The position numbers were made by a program, and so were the translations under genes. DNA of 64,000 bases. It comes from Nicotiana tabacum (lineage: Eukaryota > Streptophyta > Magnoliopsida > Solanales > Solanaceae). The notes beneath the pieces were generated by a model. The model was given only the letters and a program-made list of their open reading frames with translations. It searched no databases and was not told the DNA's origin. Where the stretch lies: the NCBI RefSeq assembly GCF_000715075.1, contig NC_134103.1, forward strand, positions 73,657,519 through 73,721,518, written 5' to 3'. Each line of letters opens with the position of its first letter. The first letter of the stretch is position 1. This document shows, one piece after another, positions 1 through 10,493 of the stretch.

Positions 1-732
1 GATAACAGGGGTGCTTACAAACTTCTCGGTGAGAAACTCCAGGTTGAACTAGAGGCGGCTCAAAAGGAGCATGCCGACCCGGTCGAGCAGGTAAGAAGAG
101 TATTTGAGGTTAGTGAAGATGAGTCAGATATGGTGGCTAACGGTCTGAACCCGCAGGTCCAAAAGAAACTTGATCAGATCGAGCAGCACCAGGTGGAAGT
201 GGATGCGGTGAAGGCCGAGGCCGAAGAATGGAAAAGAAACACGGACCGCTTGGCCTCGGAAAAGGAGGGTGCCCGGGCATAGTTGGCTTCGGCTAAGGTC
301 CAGCTTCGAGCTGTGAAGGAAAAGGCCTTGGGGCATGCCAAAAAGATCGAGGAGCTTCAATTTCAGCTAAATACGGCTGTTTCCGATTGAGAAAACCTGG
401 CCAAGGAGCTCCAGACGGCCAAGTCGGAGGCCAAGGCAGTTAAAACCGATGCCGACGATATGGTGGCCATTTATAAGGCCGATGCCAAGGCATCTCAGGT
501 TCGAGCAAAATATTTCATCGAGCACGCAAAGTGGCAATCTAGAAGGGAAGCCCTCGAGAAAATTCATGCTCGGGGTTTCAACTTATCGGCTGAGATTAAG
601 AGTGCCAAAGAGCTCGAAGTCGAGGCCAAAAAATTAGCCTATCCCGAGAATGATGAGGAGTCTGAAGATTTGGGCGAGTCCGAGGATGGCGGAGACCCCG
701 AAGGTGATGATGCGGCCCCCGACAAAGACTAG
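1..732 (+). CDS. Tat-1 antisense ORF, C-terminal coiled-coil part (interrupted)
   Basis: The reading frame is open leftward beyond the window and ends at TAG 730-732. It encodes an alpha-helical, Glu/Lys/Ala-rich coiled coil (EVDAVKAEAEEWKRN, then AKELEVEAKKLAYPENDEE) with a very acidic tail. Two in-frame stops (near 280 and 388) break it. It lies on the strand opposite gag-pol of the same element and matches the C-terminal parts of the antisense ORFs in Tat-2 and Tat-3. Additional antisense ORFs between pol and 3' LTR are known for Tat elements; their function is not established. This copy is probably non-functional because of the stops. Confidence 0.75.
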
Positions 733-1938
733 GCCACTTAGGCCCTTTTTAGAGTTTTTTATTTTTTGCTTTTTGTATTATCGTTTTGTTGAGGCCGTTC
801 GGCCTTTGTAAAAATTTCCATCGGGGCAGTTTAGCCCTTGTAAAAAGAATTTTTGATTGTATGTAAGGATTTTTCCCTTCAACAGCTTTTGATTTTTCCC
901 TTTGCTTTATTACTTATATTTGCAAAGATCAAAATGCCTTAGCATGAAATAGTTAGGTTATGTTCGGAGGTTCGAACAAACCTTGCCTTCAATATTAAGG
1001 CATCATGGGTTTTCGGTATTACCGAAAATGTTTCCCAAGTAGTTTAGATTATAGTTTGCCGAGGGTAGCCTTTAGAACCGGTTATGAAATTTTGAAGGCC
1101 TTGTTTTTTTGTTACGGGTCTCTGACGTCTCCGAGACGTTTTAGTATGGCCATAGCCTTTTTAGTTCGGGTGTTGCCCAGTGGGCTTTACTCTGAGTTAT
1201 CTGGGCTTTGCCTAAGATAACAGTCCCCGAATAGGGGTGGCCATAGCCTTTAATGTTCTGGCGTTGCCTAATAGGTCTTGTGCCCCTGGGCTCCGATAGC
1301 CCAAGCCGTCCGAGTTTGATTTTGAGCGGAAGTCCCCGATTGGGGTAGTCGTTTGAATCCGGGTAAAGGCAGCCCTTAGGCTTTGTACCTTTAGGGGATC
1401 GGATGTACGAAATTCCTTTTAAAAAAAAAAGAAAAAGAGAAATTCTAAAAGGATAAGATATTTATCCGCAAGGTAGAAACTTCTTTTATTCTTGTGCGTG
1501 ATAGTTACACATGTGTATAGGTTTTATGCCAGGGATCGAGTAGTCTATGTGGGCACGGTTCATGTGACCGTTTTGCCCTTACAGTAAATCCTACAGATCG
1601 AGACGAGATCATTGAATCGTAAAGTTTCCTTACTTGCTAAAGTTGTTATTCGAGAGTGATGTCCCCCAGTGTTCGAGGTCGAGAATAGAGAGGCCTCGAA
1701 TACTTTTGTCGTAACCTTTGATACCGGTTCGTAACCGACCTTCAATTATAAGTTAGCACGATTTACTGTTGCCTCATTAAAAACCTTATCGAAAAACCCA
1801 TTTGGGACAAAATCGCTTCAAGGGAAAAAGAGTGCAACGCGCGCTTTCTGACTTAAAAATCATGTCGCTTCTCAATGATTCCCTGCAAGTGTTAGTTCGG
1901 AATGTAAATAAATAAAAGGAAATGAATTGGATCGTACC
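733..1938. other. Tat-1 untranslated region between pol and the antisense ORF
   Basis: No supported gene. This is the spacer between the two convergent coding units of Tat-1. It contains loosely repeated phrases such as ggccatagcctttt and cctttagttcggg-like segments at about 1145-1400, a purine tract near 1420-1440 and the conserved stretch after pol (1770-1830). The corresponding region of Tat-3 carries a long tandem array; here only scattered short similarities are visible. Confidence 0.6.
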
Positions 1939-4712
1939 TTAGCAATAGTATCATTTCAAGTGTGCTATGTTCCAGTTGTTTGGTAGTTGCTCACTGTTCA
2001 TCGTTCCGAGTTTGTACGATCATTTACCGATGATCTCGATTATTTGGTAGGGGCCTTCCTAGTTCGGCCTCAATTTTCCATCATTCGGGTTTCGGGTGTT
2101 TAGTGTAACCTTTCTTAGTACCAGGTCCCCGGCGCTGAAGTGTCGAAGGTTGGTCCTTCGATTGTAATATCTCTCGATCCACTGCTTTTGGGCGGCCAAT
2201 TGGACAAGGGCTGCTTCGCACCTTTCGTCCAATAAATCAAGGCTCGTGTTCATAGCTTCGCCATTTGACTCCTCGGTTGCATATCGGAACCTGAGACTCG
2301 GCTCTCCGACTTTGACCAGTATTAGAGCTTCGGTGCCATAGACTAGTGAGAACGGGGTGGCCCTTCTGAATAGGGTTTCGTCTTCGGATAGGCTAAACCG
2401 GGCTACCTTTTTACGTAGGGCCCTCGATTCCTTTGGATCCAACGGCAGTTTTTCGATCTTCAGGTATTCTATATATTTGTTTCTCCAGTCCCAAGTTAGG
2501 CTTGTTGAGTTAATATCAGCATGGCCTTCCTCCACTACCGATCTCATAAGTTGTACGACTGACCCCGAGTTGAATTCGTCATTCTCGAGAGATGACCCTA
2601 GGTTAGCGAGGGCATCGGCTTTGCTGTTTTGATCCCGAGATATGTGTTGCAAAGTCCATTCTTTGAATCGATGTAATATTACCTGCAACTTATCTAGGTA
2701 GATTTGCATCCGTTCTTCTTTGACCTCGAATGTCCCATTAACTTGGTTTACCATAAGAAGGGAGTCGCACTTAGCTTCAATTATCTCTGCCCCCAAGCTT
2801 TTGGCTAGTTCGATACCTGCAATCATGGCCTCATATTCGGCCTCATTGTTAGTCAATTTCACAGTCCTAATAGATTGCCTAACTACATTGCTTGTTGGTG
2901 GCTTCAATGATGCAAAGTCCGGACCCTTTTGCATTCGAGGCGCCATCTGTAAAGAGGGTCTAGATTCCAGAGGAGGTCCCTGAGTTGATTAATAACTCTC
3001 TTTCGACCTCGGGTATTAGGGCCGGCGTAAAGTCGGCTACAAAGTCCGCCAAAATTTGAGACTTAATGGCGGTCCGGGGTCGATATTCAATATCGTACCC
3101 ACTGATTTCCACGGCCCATTTGGCCAACTAGCACGAGATCTTAGGCTTATGCGTAACGTTTCTCAACGGGTAAGTAGTTAAGACACATATGGGGTGACAC
3201 TGGAAGTATGGTTTTAGTTTCCTAGAGGCACTTAGCAAAGCGGGCGCCAGTTTTTCTAGGTGAGGATACCTAGTTTCGGCCTCACCTATGGTCCTGCTAA
3301 CATATTAAATTGGAAATTGCATACCTTGCTCTTCCCGAACCAGGACTCCACTTACCTCTATCTCCGAAACTGCCAAGTACAAGTATATTTGTTCGTCTGC
3401 CTTCAGTGTGTGAAGCAGTAGTGGGCTCGATAAGTACCGTTTGAGTTCCTCCAAAGCTTGTTGGCATTCCGGGGTCCATGAGAAGTTATTCTTATTCTTC
3501 AATAGTGCAAAGAATCGATGGCTCTTGTCGGATGACCTCGAAATGAATCGCCCCAGGGCGGCTATGCGCCCGGTTAATCATTGCACGGCCTTCACGTTGT
3601 CCACAACCATGATGTTTTTGATGGCTTTGGTTTTGTCGGGTTTGATCTCGATTCCTCGGTTGGATACCATTAACCCGAGGAATTTACCTGATCCAACTCC
3701 AAATGCGCATTTCTCCGGGTTCAGTTTCATATTGTATTTCTTTAATATGCTGAAGGTTTCCTGCAAATGTTTTAAATGGTTCTCTACTCTCAGGGACTTA
3801 ACCAATATGTCGTCAATGTAAACCTCCATTGATTTTCCTATTTGTTACTCGAACATCCTATTTACTGGGCATCGGTAAGTGGCATCGATGTCCTTTAAAC
3901 CAAATGGCATCACGTTGTAGCAGTATGTGCCATATTTAGTGATGAAGGAGGTTTTTTCCTGATCACCCAGGTCAATCCGTATTTGGTTGTTCCCGAAGTA
4001 AGCATCGAGAAAACTGAGGATCTCATGGCCGACCGTGGAATCAATCATTCGATCGATGTTAGGAAAAGGGAAAGAATCCTTGGGACATGCCTTATTCAAA
4101 TCCTTATAGTCTACACACATTCTTAATTTGTTCCCTTTTTAGGGACTACTACTACATTTGCTAATCAATCCAGGTATTTAACCTCCCGAATGGATCCTAT
4201 TTTAAGGAGTTTAGATACCTCGTCCTTGATGAAATCATGTTTTACCTCGGACTGGGGTCTCCTCTTTTGCTTGACCGGATGGAACTTCGGGTCTAGGCTC
4301 AGCTTATGAGTGGTTATCTCCAGCGGGATCCCTGTCATATCAAGGTGGGACCAAGCAAAACAATCTATGTTAGCCATAAGAAAATGAATGAGTTTTTTCT
4401 TGAGCTCGGGATTTAGTCACGTGCCCAGGTATACCTGTCGGTCGGGTAGATGCTCAACCAATATGACCTGCTTTAGCTCCTCGACCGTCGATTTGGTGGC
4501 GTCGGAATCACCGGGGGTTATAAAATACCTGGGTACCCCGTAATCATCGTTTTCATCAGTCCCCTATTTTTTCGGTTGAGTCAGAGCTAGTGTCGGTAAT
4601 TGCTATTTGGTTTCTGGCTTTGTAATCGAACTCGACCCCTTTGTCATTGTAAGTGCGGATACCGGAATCGCCTCTTCAACCGCGAACATCTCCTTTGCGG
4701 CTGGCTGTTCTC
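1939..4712 (-). pseudogene. Tat-1 pol: reverse transcriptase, two RNase H domains, integrase remnant
   Basis: Reading leftward, the RT palm starts with MCVDYKDLNKACPKDSF (near 4120) and includes the catalytic YIDDIL block (near 3815), followed by the gypsy RNase H region (YLYLAVSEIEVSGVLV, near 3375) and the archaeal-type RNase H (near 2860-2640). After DETLFRR (near 2365) the frame jumps directly to TPFSLVYGTEAL, so the integrase zinc finger and catalytic core are gone by a roughly 0.7-kb deletion relative to Tat-2; the C-terminal GDLVLRKV segment remains. Stops interrupt the frame near 3840, 3577 and 3304 and near 2058, where a Trp codon reads TAG. The terminal stop lies at 1939-1941. Non-functional. 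Confidence 0.85.
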
Positions 4713-6916
4713 CTAGATCGTTTTAATTCCATCTGGAGTTGGGAATTTTAACACTTGGTGTAGAGTTGAGGGTATTGCCCTCGTATTGTGGATCCATGGC
4801 CTTCCAAACAAAGCGTTGTACCTCATGTCCCCTTTGATTACATAAAACTTAGCTTTCTGTATGGTCCCGACGGTGTTTACCGATAATATTATCTCACCCT
4901 TAGTGGTTTCACATGCCATGTTGAATCCGTTTAGAACTCGGACTGCAGGCACGATTTGGTTTTGTAGACCGAGCTGCTCCACGACCCTCGATCGAATGAT
5001 GTTTGCTGAGATACCTGGATCAATTAACATACGTTTAACTTGAATTTTATTTACGAGTACAGATATTACCGGCGCATCATTGTGGGCCTGTACAATCCCT
5101 TCTGCGTCCTCGTCGTTGAAAGATAAAGTTCCTTCCGGTATGTAGTCTCGAATTCGTTTCTCCCTAGTGATGGATACTTTGGTGCGTTTCAACATCGGTC
5201 CCTGAGGGATATCGACCCTACCTATGTTCATGTTAATGACATATTGAGTTTCTTCTTGTTCTGTTTGTTTGTTAGAATCCATGTTCCTGAAATGATTCTT
5301 GGCTCGATCGCTAAAGAATTCTCGAAGATGCCCGTTATTGAATAGTCGGGCCACTTCCTCTCTTAGCTGTCGACAATATTCCGTTCTGTGGCCATGAGAG
5401 CCATGATATTTGCACATCTGGTTAGGATCCCTTTGGGTTGGATCGAATTGTAGAGGTCGAGGCCATTTGGTATCTTTGATGCACCCGATAGCTGATACAA
5501 TGGCGACAACATCTACATTAAAGTTATATTCCGATAGCCTCAGTGCTTATTTAGGCCCGATGGACCTGTCGAAGCTATTTTTGGTCAGGAGTCCTCGATT
5601 GCTCCGACTTCGGTCATTTCTCCTTTCGTTTCTCATGGAGTTCCGCCCGGACCCACTGCTTCTTTGGTCTCCATTATATGGCTGCGATCCTTGTTTGGCC
5701 TCAGTTCATGATCGATGTCCCTCTTGACTCTGTCGAAGGTTCTGACGGGATAAACAGACCCCGAGGGGGCTCCGAGTTGATCATCTTCCACTCTGATCTT
5801 TGATTGACACCGATTATGCACGTCGACCTAAGTAACGGCCGAATATTCTATCAGGTTTTGTTTCAACTACTGCGAAGTCATCGAGCTTCGAACATTGAAC
5901 CCTTGAGTGAAAGCCTGAACAGCACAATCATTAGCGACCGGTGGCAGATTCATTCGTTCCATTTGAAAACGGGACACGAACTCTCTGAGCATCTCATTAT
6001 CCTTTTGTTTTACTTTGAAAAGGTCTGATTTCCTGGTCTCAACCTTGATGGCCCCGGCGTGTGCTTTCACGAAAGAATCAGCAAGCATAAAAAATGAATC
6101 AATAGAATTATGAGGTAAGTTATGATACCATATCATAGCCCCTTTTGATAGGGTTTCTCCGAACATTTCAATAGGACAGACTCGATCCCATCATCCTCTA
6201 AGTCATTCCTTTTGATGGCATATGTGTAAGAGGTTACATGCTCATTTGGGTCGGTTGTTCCGTTATACTTAGCAATCTCGGGCATGCGGAATTTCTTAGG
6301 GATTAGCTTCGGAGCCGCGCTCGAAGGAAAAAGTTTTTGCACGAACTTCTTGGAATCCAAGCCTTTTAATATTGGTGGCGCTCCTGGGATTTGGTCTACT
6401 CTGGAATTGTAGGTTTCCACCTTTTTGTCATTAGCTTCGATTTTCTTCTCCCCTGATTCAATCTATTTTGTCAGCTCCCCGAGCATCTTTATGATCTCGG
6501 GGTTAGCCACCGATTCATGTTCATTTGACCTTTCTATGACCGGTTCATCCCTGCGGGCGATTCCCGGGGTGGATCGGGCTCGAACCTGCTCGGTGCACGA
6601 CTTTAGTTCTGTAACTGAGCGATCGCCGCCTGTTGAGACTGCAGTATTTCGAAGATCACCAAAGACTAACCCCGTCTCCTTCAATGTTTTGTGTGTTTCG
6701 AGTTGCCAATCGGGCTCCACCACGGATGCTATTTTCGGGGTTGGTAGGCAAGTTTGCATCGATAGCCACATGTGAATTAGCATCAATCGGATCTACGATC
6801 GGAATTCCAATGGGATCAACGGGCAGTACTCCTTCACCGGGCGCTATGTTGTTATTTTCACTGTGATGACCGGACTCGTTGTCAACGTGTAGGGGTGTTG
6901 ATTGAGAGTTTGACAT
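4713..6916 (-). pseudogene. Tat-1 gag and aspartic protease
   Basis: The gag ATG (6916) starts MSNSQSTPLHVDNE, matching the Tat-2 gag start. The conserved gag core (MPEIAKYNGTTDPNEHVTSY, near 6290-6220) and the helical region down to about 5870 follow in several frames because of indels. A His-containing zinc-knuckle-like motif CKYHGSHGHRTEYC lies at about 5415-5370. The protease region carries LIDPGISANIIRSRVVEQLG (near 5030-4970), the D-P/T-G active-site loop, with Ile in place of the usual Ser/Thr after the Gly. Frame jumps at about 6660-6780, 6420, 6150 and 5820 show decay. Confidence 0.8.
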
Positions 6917-6992
6917 TTTGTGTTTTAACCTGAAATCAGAGACACTTCTAAGAGCAAGTGTAATTTGTACCAGATTACCACTATTATCCTTA

Positions 6993-7010
6993 GCCCCACG
7001 ATGGGCGCCA
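6993..7010 (-). other. Tat-1 primer binding site, tRNA-Lys type
   Basis: On the minus strand the 18 bases three nucleotides inside the 5' LTR read TGGCGCCCATCGTGGGGC. This is complementary to the 3' end of plant tRNA-Lys (CUU type) with one mismatch, by my recollection of that tRNA. Its position next to the LTR end at 7014 fits a primer binding site. Confidence 0.7.
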
Positions 7011-7013
7011 AAC

Positions 7014-7649
7014 TGTTTTCCCTCAAAATCGGATAACAATTGAATTTATAAGTGATTTTAAGGATACATGATTTAATTTGATACTAAACGACAAATCATA
7101 TTGCAATTGAAACAAGTAATGGAAAAGTGAATGCAAACCGCTTAAGTTGAACAATCTTAGCCTTTGAAGGTTATTCACCCTCGAGCCAAAAATGCTTTTA
7201 TTGATAACAGAACAACAACAAAATAATAAGAACTTGAAGAGAATAATAATACATTGCTTTGGGATGTGTGTTACAATGTATTTTACAAGTAATTACACCC
7301 CCTTTATATAGTAGGGGAGTCCTATTTTAGGTATAATTTTATAAAAGGTAAAAATCTCCTGATTTGCCAGTTCTTTATTGATACGTGCCGAGATTCTCGC
7401 CGAAATATCCGACCGGTTATGGATATTTTAGTTTTTCGTTATTTCGGTCTTCTGTTGGTTATACCGGCAATGCTTCCTCGAGCTTATTTGGGGTCAAGGT
7501 CGATTTCGGGATTATGGGCTCAATATTCTCGAGGACGGGCATTCTAACCTCGTGTTCCGGTTTGATAAGACTCTGGGTCGATCTTCAACCCCTCGCGTTC
7601 CGAGTTCGATCTGTCATGCAATAGTCAAGCCCGATTTCGACCGTATACA
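7014..7649 (-). repeat. Tat-1 5' LTR
   Basis: 636 bp, beginning on the minus strand with TGTATACGGTCGAAATCGGG and ending ...GGGAAAACA, the same termini as the Tat-2 LTR. It includes a TATA-type promoter (minus strand ctatataaaggggg near 7300), equivalent to that in the Tat-2 LTRs. Confidence 0.85.
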
Positions 7650-8621
7650 TTATTGAAATCAAACTATAAGGAGAAAAGGTAACCTAACTACAGGATACTT
7701 ATATAAACATATATACGGGTGGTGTTATAGCACTAAGGTATATTTTAGGGAAACTTACACAAATGTACCAAATAAGTCTCAACTTACCAACCTCTAGCCA
7801 CTAGTTATAGACTTACCAAAACTAGTCAAGCACATATAAAAATTGAAAAACCAAATAAATAAGGTTCTTTCTCTCAAAGAATCACATGCAAAAATCTCCT
7901 TCCATATTTTTAAACGTGATTAGCAATATTAGATGCAAGACGAAAAGTAAATTTCATGGATGAGGTAGCAAATAAGGTGATAAAATACAAAACAAAATAT
8001 AATATTCCAAAAATCTAAGCAAAAAAGGAACTTTTTCAATGGGTATAGTTGAAATTCATTGAAAACATATAGATAAGTCAATATACAAAATTTGAGGAAG
8101 ATTGGAGGTGATTTGGACTGCTTTTGTATCAAAATTCATAATTAAATCGAGTTCAAAAAATGCTTCTGCGACACATGTATCAAACATGTATCATGCATGT
8201 ATCTCTCAAACAGGTATACATGTGATACGCAATTGATACAAATATGATACATATGTGATACACAAATGATACACAGTGTGATACACATATCATTTTTTTT
8301 CATGTTCAGTTTTTACTTCGAATTTTCAATTCAAATGAACTCAAAATTTCACCAAATCATCCCAAAACTGAGATTCAAGCTCTTTAAGATGTACTCAAGC
8401 TATTCTAATAACATCTACTCAAAAGAAAGCAAAACTTTTACATTTTTTTGCTACAAATATTTTAGCTCATGGGTCTATTTGGGTTGAGTCCAAGTTAATC
8501 CATTATTTTTTATAGCCCATTTTGACCCATGAAGTAGCCCAGAAGAAGACAATAACGTAGCCCAGTAATTCAAAATATTCTAGGCCCAAACCAAAGATGA
8601 ATAGCTGAAGTTGCAAAATAA
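7650..8621. other. AT-rich intergenic spacer
   Basis: No supported gene. Short ORFs here are in AT-rich, low-complexity sequence without domains. A patch at about 8160-8290 repeats GTATCA/TGATAC words many times; otherwise nothing recognisable was seen. Confidence 0.5.
8160..8290. repeat. Cluster of ATGTATCA / TGATACA words
   Basis: About a dozen occurrences of gtatca or its reverse complement tgatac occur at irregular spacing, often inside catgtatca or gtgatacaca. It is an imperfect short tandem/inverted repeat without a clear fixed period. No coding or known regulatory role can be claimed. Confidence 0.6.
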
Positions 8622-8781
8622 GGAATCTGACTCTCTCGATTTCCTAATCTCTCCATTTCTCCAAGTTCCTACTTGGATAGGAGACATTTGTCATGGTTAA
8701 AAATCAATGGATACGATTTATTTGAATAAAATAAAGCTCTAACTATAGTTAAAGTGTTTAATTCCTTCTTTTATTCATTCT

Positions 8782-9271
8782 TGTTAGGTGTTGTCTTGAT
8801 TTTCTTACCATATTTGATTTTCCTATCTCTTGAAGGAAATGACAACATGTTTACCACAATTGAGCTTTTCTTTTCCTAGAAGGAAAATATAATTTATCCA
8901 TATTTGGCTAGTCCCTTTTCTTGGAGGAAAAGGTTTGGGCTTCTATAAATTGAGGATCATTCTTTCTCATTCAGTAGCATCCACAATGTAGCCATAGAGG
9001 ATTGGGAGTCGTGTTTAGGGAGAGAACTTTACGGGACAAGTGTTAGTGTATCACTTGTGTTTGCATCTTCGTGAGATTGTTCTCTCGATATTTTGTACTC
9101 TCTTTTATATAGTGGATTGCTCATCTCCGCCGTGGATGTAGGTCAATTGACCGAACCACGTAAAATGATTGTGTCTCGTTTGGTATATTTCTCGTTTGTT
9201 ATCTGATTTATCGTGGTATAAGGTTTGTTTTACTAGCTTTCGCATGACACCTGATTATTTCGATCCTAACA
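8782..9271 (+). mobile_element. Solo LTR, Copia-type
   Basis: 490 bp bounded by TGTTAGG...CCTAACA, with near-identical flanks attct (8777-8781) and attcc (9272-9276) as a target duplication with one mismatch. A TATA motif (ttctataaattgagg, near 8942) and a U5-like stretch around gtggattgctcatctccgcc (near 9112) are typical of plant Copia LTRs. No internal region follows, so this is a solo LTR left by recombination. It sits exactly in the left arm of the inverted-repeat element, since the right arm lacks it. Confidence 0.8.
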
Positions 9272-9345
9272 ATTCCCAAATAATATCTTTTGCAATCCCA
9301 CAATTATAACTACACATCATCTAAGATTCCTTCTCTCTTTCTTGT

Positions 9346-9655
9346 AGTAATTTTCTTTCTGTTAGTTAATTTTTTTTTTTTCAATTCTACAAAAGAAGTA
9401 AACTGAAAGTATCATAATTCTTTTTTTCTTTTGATCAAGATTTTCATTCAGAACTGAGAGTTGCAAAACGATCATACTCAACCCAAGAAAATAGTTGCTT
9501 CGAATTTTCTCAAGAGATAAATATGTCTTTCACACAATCAAAATGTAAGAAGATTTTAGGAAACCCATATAGCTCGTTAACATCGGAAGTTAACAGTTTG
9601 GTAAGCGTGAACTAAAATTGGTAGCTGTAATTGTGGGAATATTGCAGCTAAAATT
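9346..9655. other. Non-coding centre of the inverted-repeat element
   Basis: AT-rich sequence with a T run near 9370-9380. A phrase tagctgtaattgtgggaata occurs at about 9623 and again at about 9700, a short direct duplication at the inner edge of the right arm. No ORF or transposase remnant. Confidence 0.5.
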
Positions 9656-9731
9656 GGTAAAAGAGAAGGAATCCTAGATAATGTAAGAGAGAATGTGTAG
9701 CTGTAATTGTGGGAATATTACAAAAGATATT

Positions 9732-10382
9732 TGTATACGGTCAAAATCGTGCTTGCCCGATTTTGTATGGTTAATCGAGACCGGGGTGGCAGACCGAGGT
9801 TCAATCTCGAGTTATATTGGATCGTTACATGAATAAATATTTCCTAGCTCATGATTCAGGGATCGATCGAGATCGAGACCAGCTAAGGTCGAGACCGAGA
9901 AGGATAGGGATCTAGCGAGATCGAAGGAAGCCTTCTAGGTCGAATAACAGAAAGTCGAGGAATCCGTGACCGGGCGAGGATTGTGGCGGAGATCTCGGCA
10001 TATATCAAGTCAAGACCGGTTGATTAGCTAATCAGAAGATTTCCTTTTGTATTAAGAATTGTATCATATGTAGAACTCATCTACTATATAAAGGGGGTTC
10101 CAATCATTTTGTAAGGCGACACACTCATAACAAAGCAATATATTACGTTTTCTCTCTTAAGCTCTCTTATTCAGTTGTTCAGTTCTCACTTTTCAATAAT
10201 GTACTCAGTTGGTTCGAGGGCGACCTAGCTCGAGGGCCAAAGTTGCACGTTACATTGCTTTGTTTCATTTTGCAGTTAATTTCTAACTTTAATTCTTATA
10301 TTTCTTAGTTTGTGCAAAGTGAAATCACATATACTTAAAACCACTTACAAATTTAATTGTTATCCGGTTTTAAGGGTAAATA
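9732..10382 (+). repeat. Tat-2 5' LTR
   Basis: 651 bp, TGTATACGG...GGTAAATA, where the terminal CA has become TA (the 3' LTR keeps CA). A TATA box lies in ctactatataaaggggg near 10081. Relative to the 3' LTR it has two small extra segments, near 9855 and near 10220. Confidence 0.9.
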
Positions 10383-10385
10383 ATT

Positions 10386-10403
10386 TAGCGTCCACCGTGG
10401 GGC
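10386..10403 (+). other. Tat-2 primer binding site, tRNA-Lys type, degenerate
   Basis: TAGCGTCCACCGTGGGGC lies three bases after the 5' LTR. It matches the tRNA-Lys complement seen in Tat-1 except at two positions near its 5' end, both changes of the kind made by cytosine deamination. Confidence 0.65.
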
Positions 10404-10493
10404 TAAGGATAATAGTAATTGCCTGGTGCTAATTTTCATAACACATACTGCTTTACACTTGTTCTTGTAAGCATTTTTGATTCCAGGATCAGC

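Larger units (their letters stand above)
1..7649 (-). mobile_element. Tat-1: Ty3/gypsy Tat-lineage LTR retrotransposon, partial
   Basis: A Tat-type gypsy element read on the minus strand: 5' LTR at the right (7014-7649), then primer binding site, gag, protease, reverse transcriptase, RNase H and a remnant of integrase running leftward, followed by an oppositely oriented ORF (1-732) that runs off the window. The LTR begins TGTATACGGTC as in Tat-2 and ends in CA. The plant archaeal-type second RNase H (YEAMIAGIELAKSLGA) and the antisense ORF place it in the Tat lineage. Coding parts contain several stops and frame changes, and most of the integrase is missing, so the copy is not autonomous. The 3' LTR lies outside the window, so no target-site duplication can be read. 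Confidence 0.88.
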
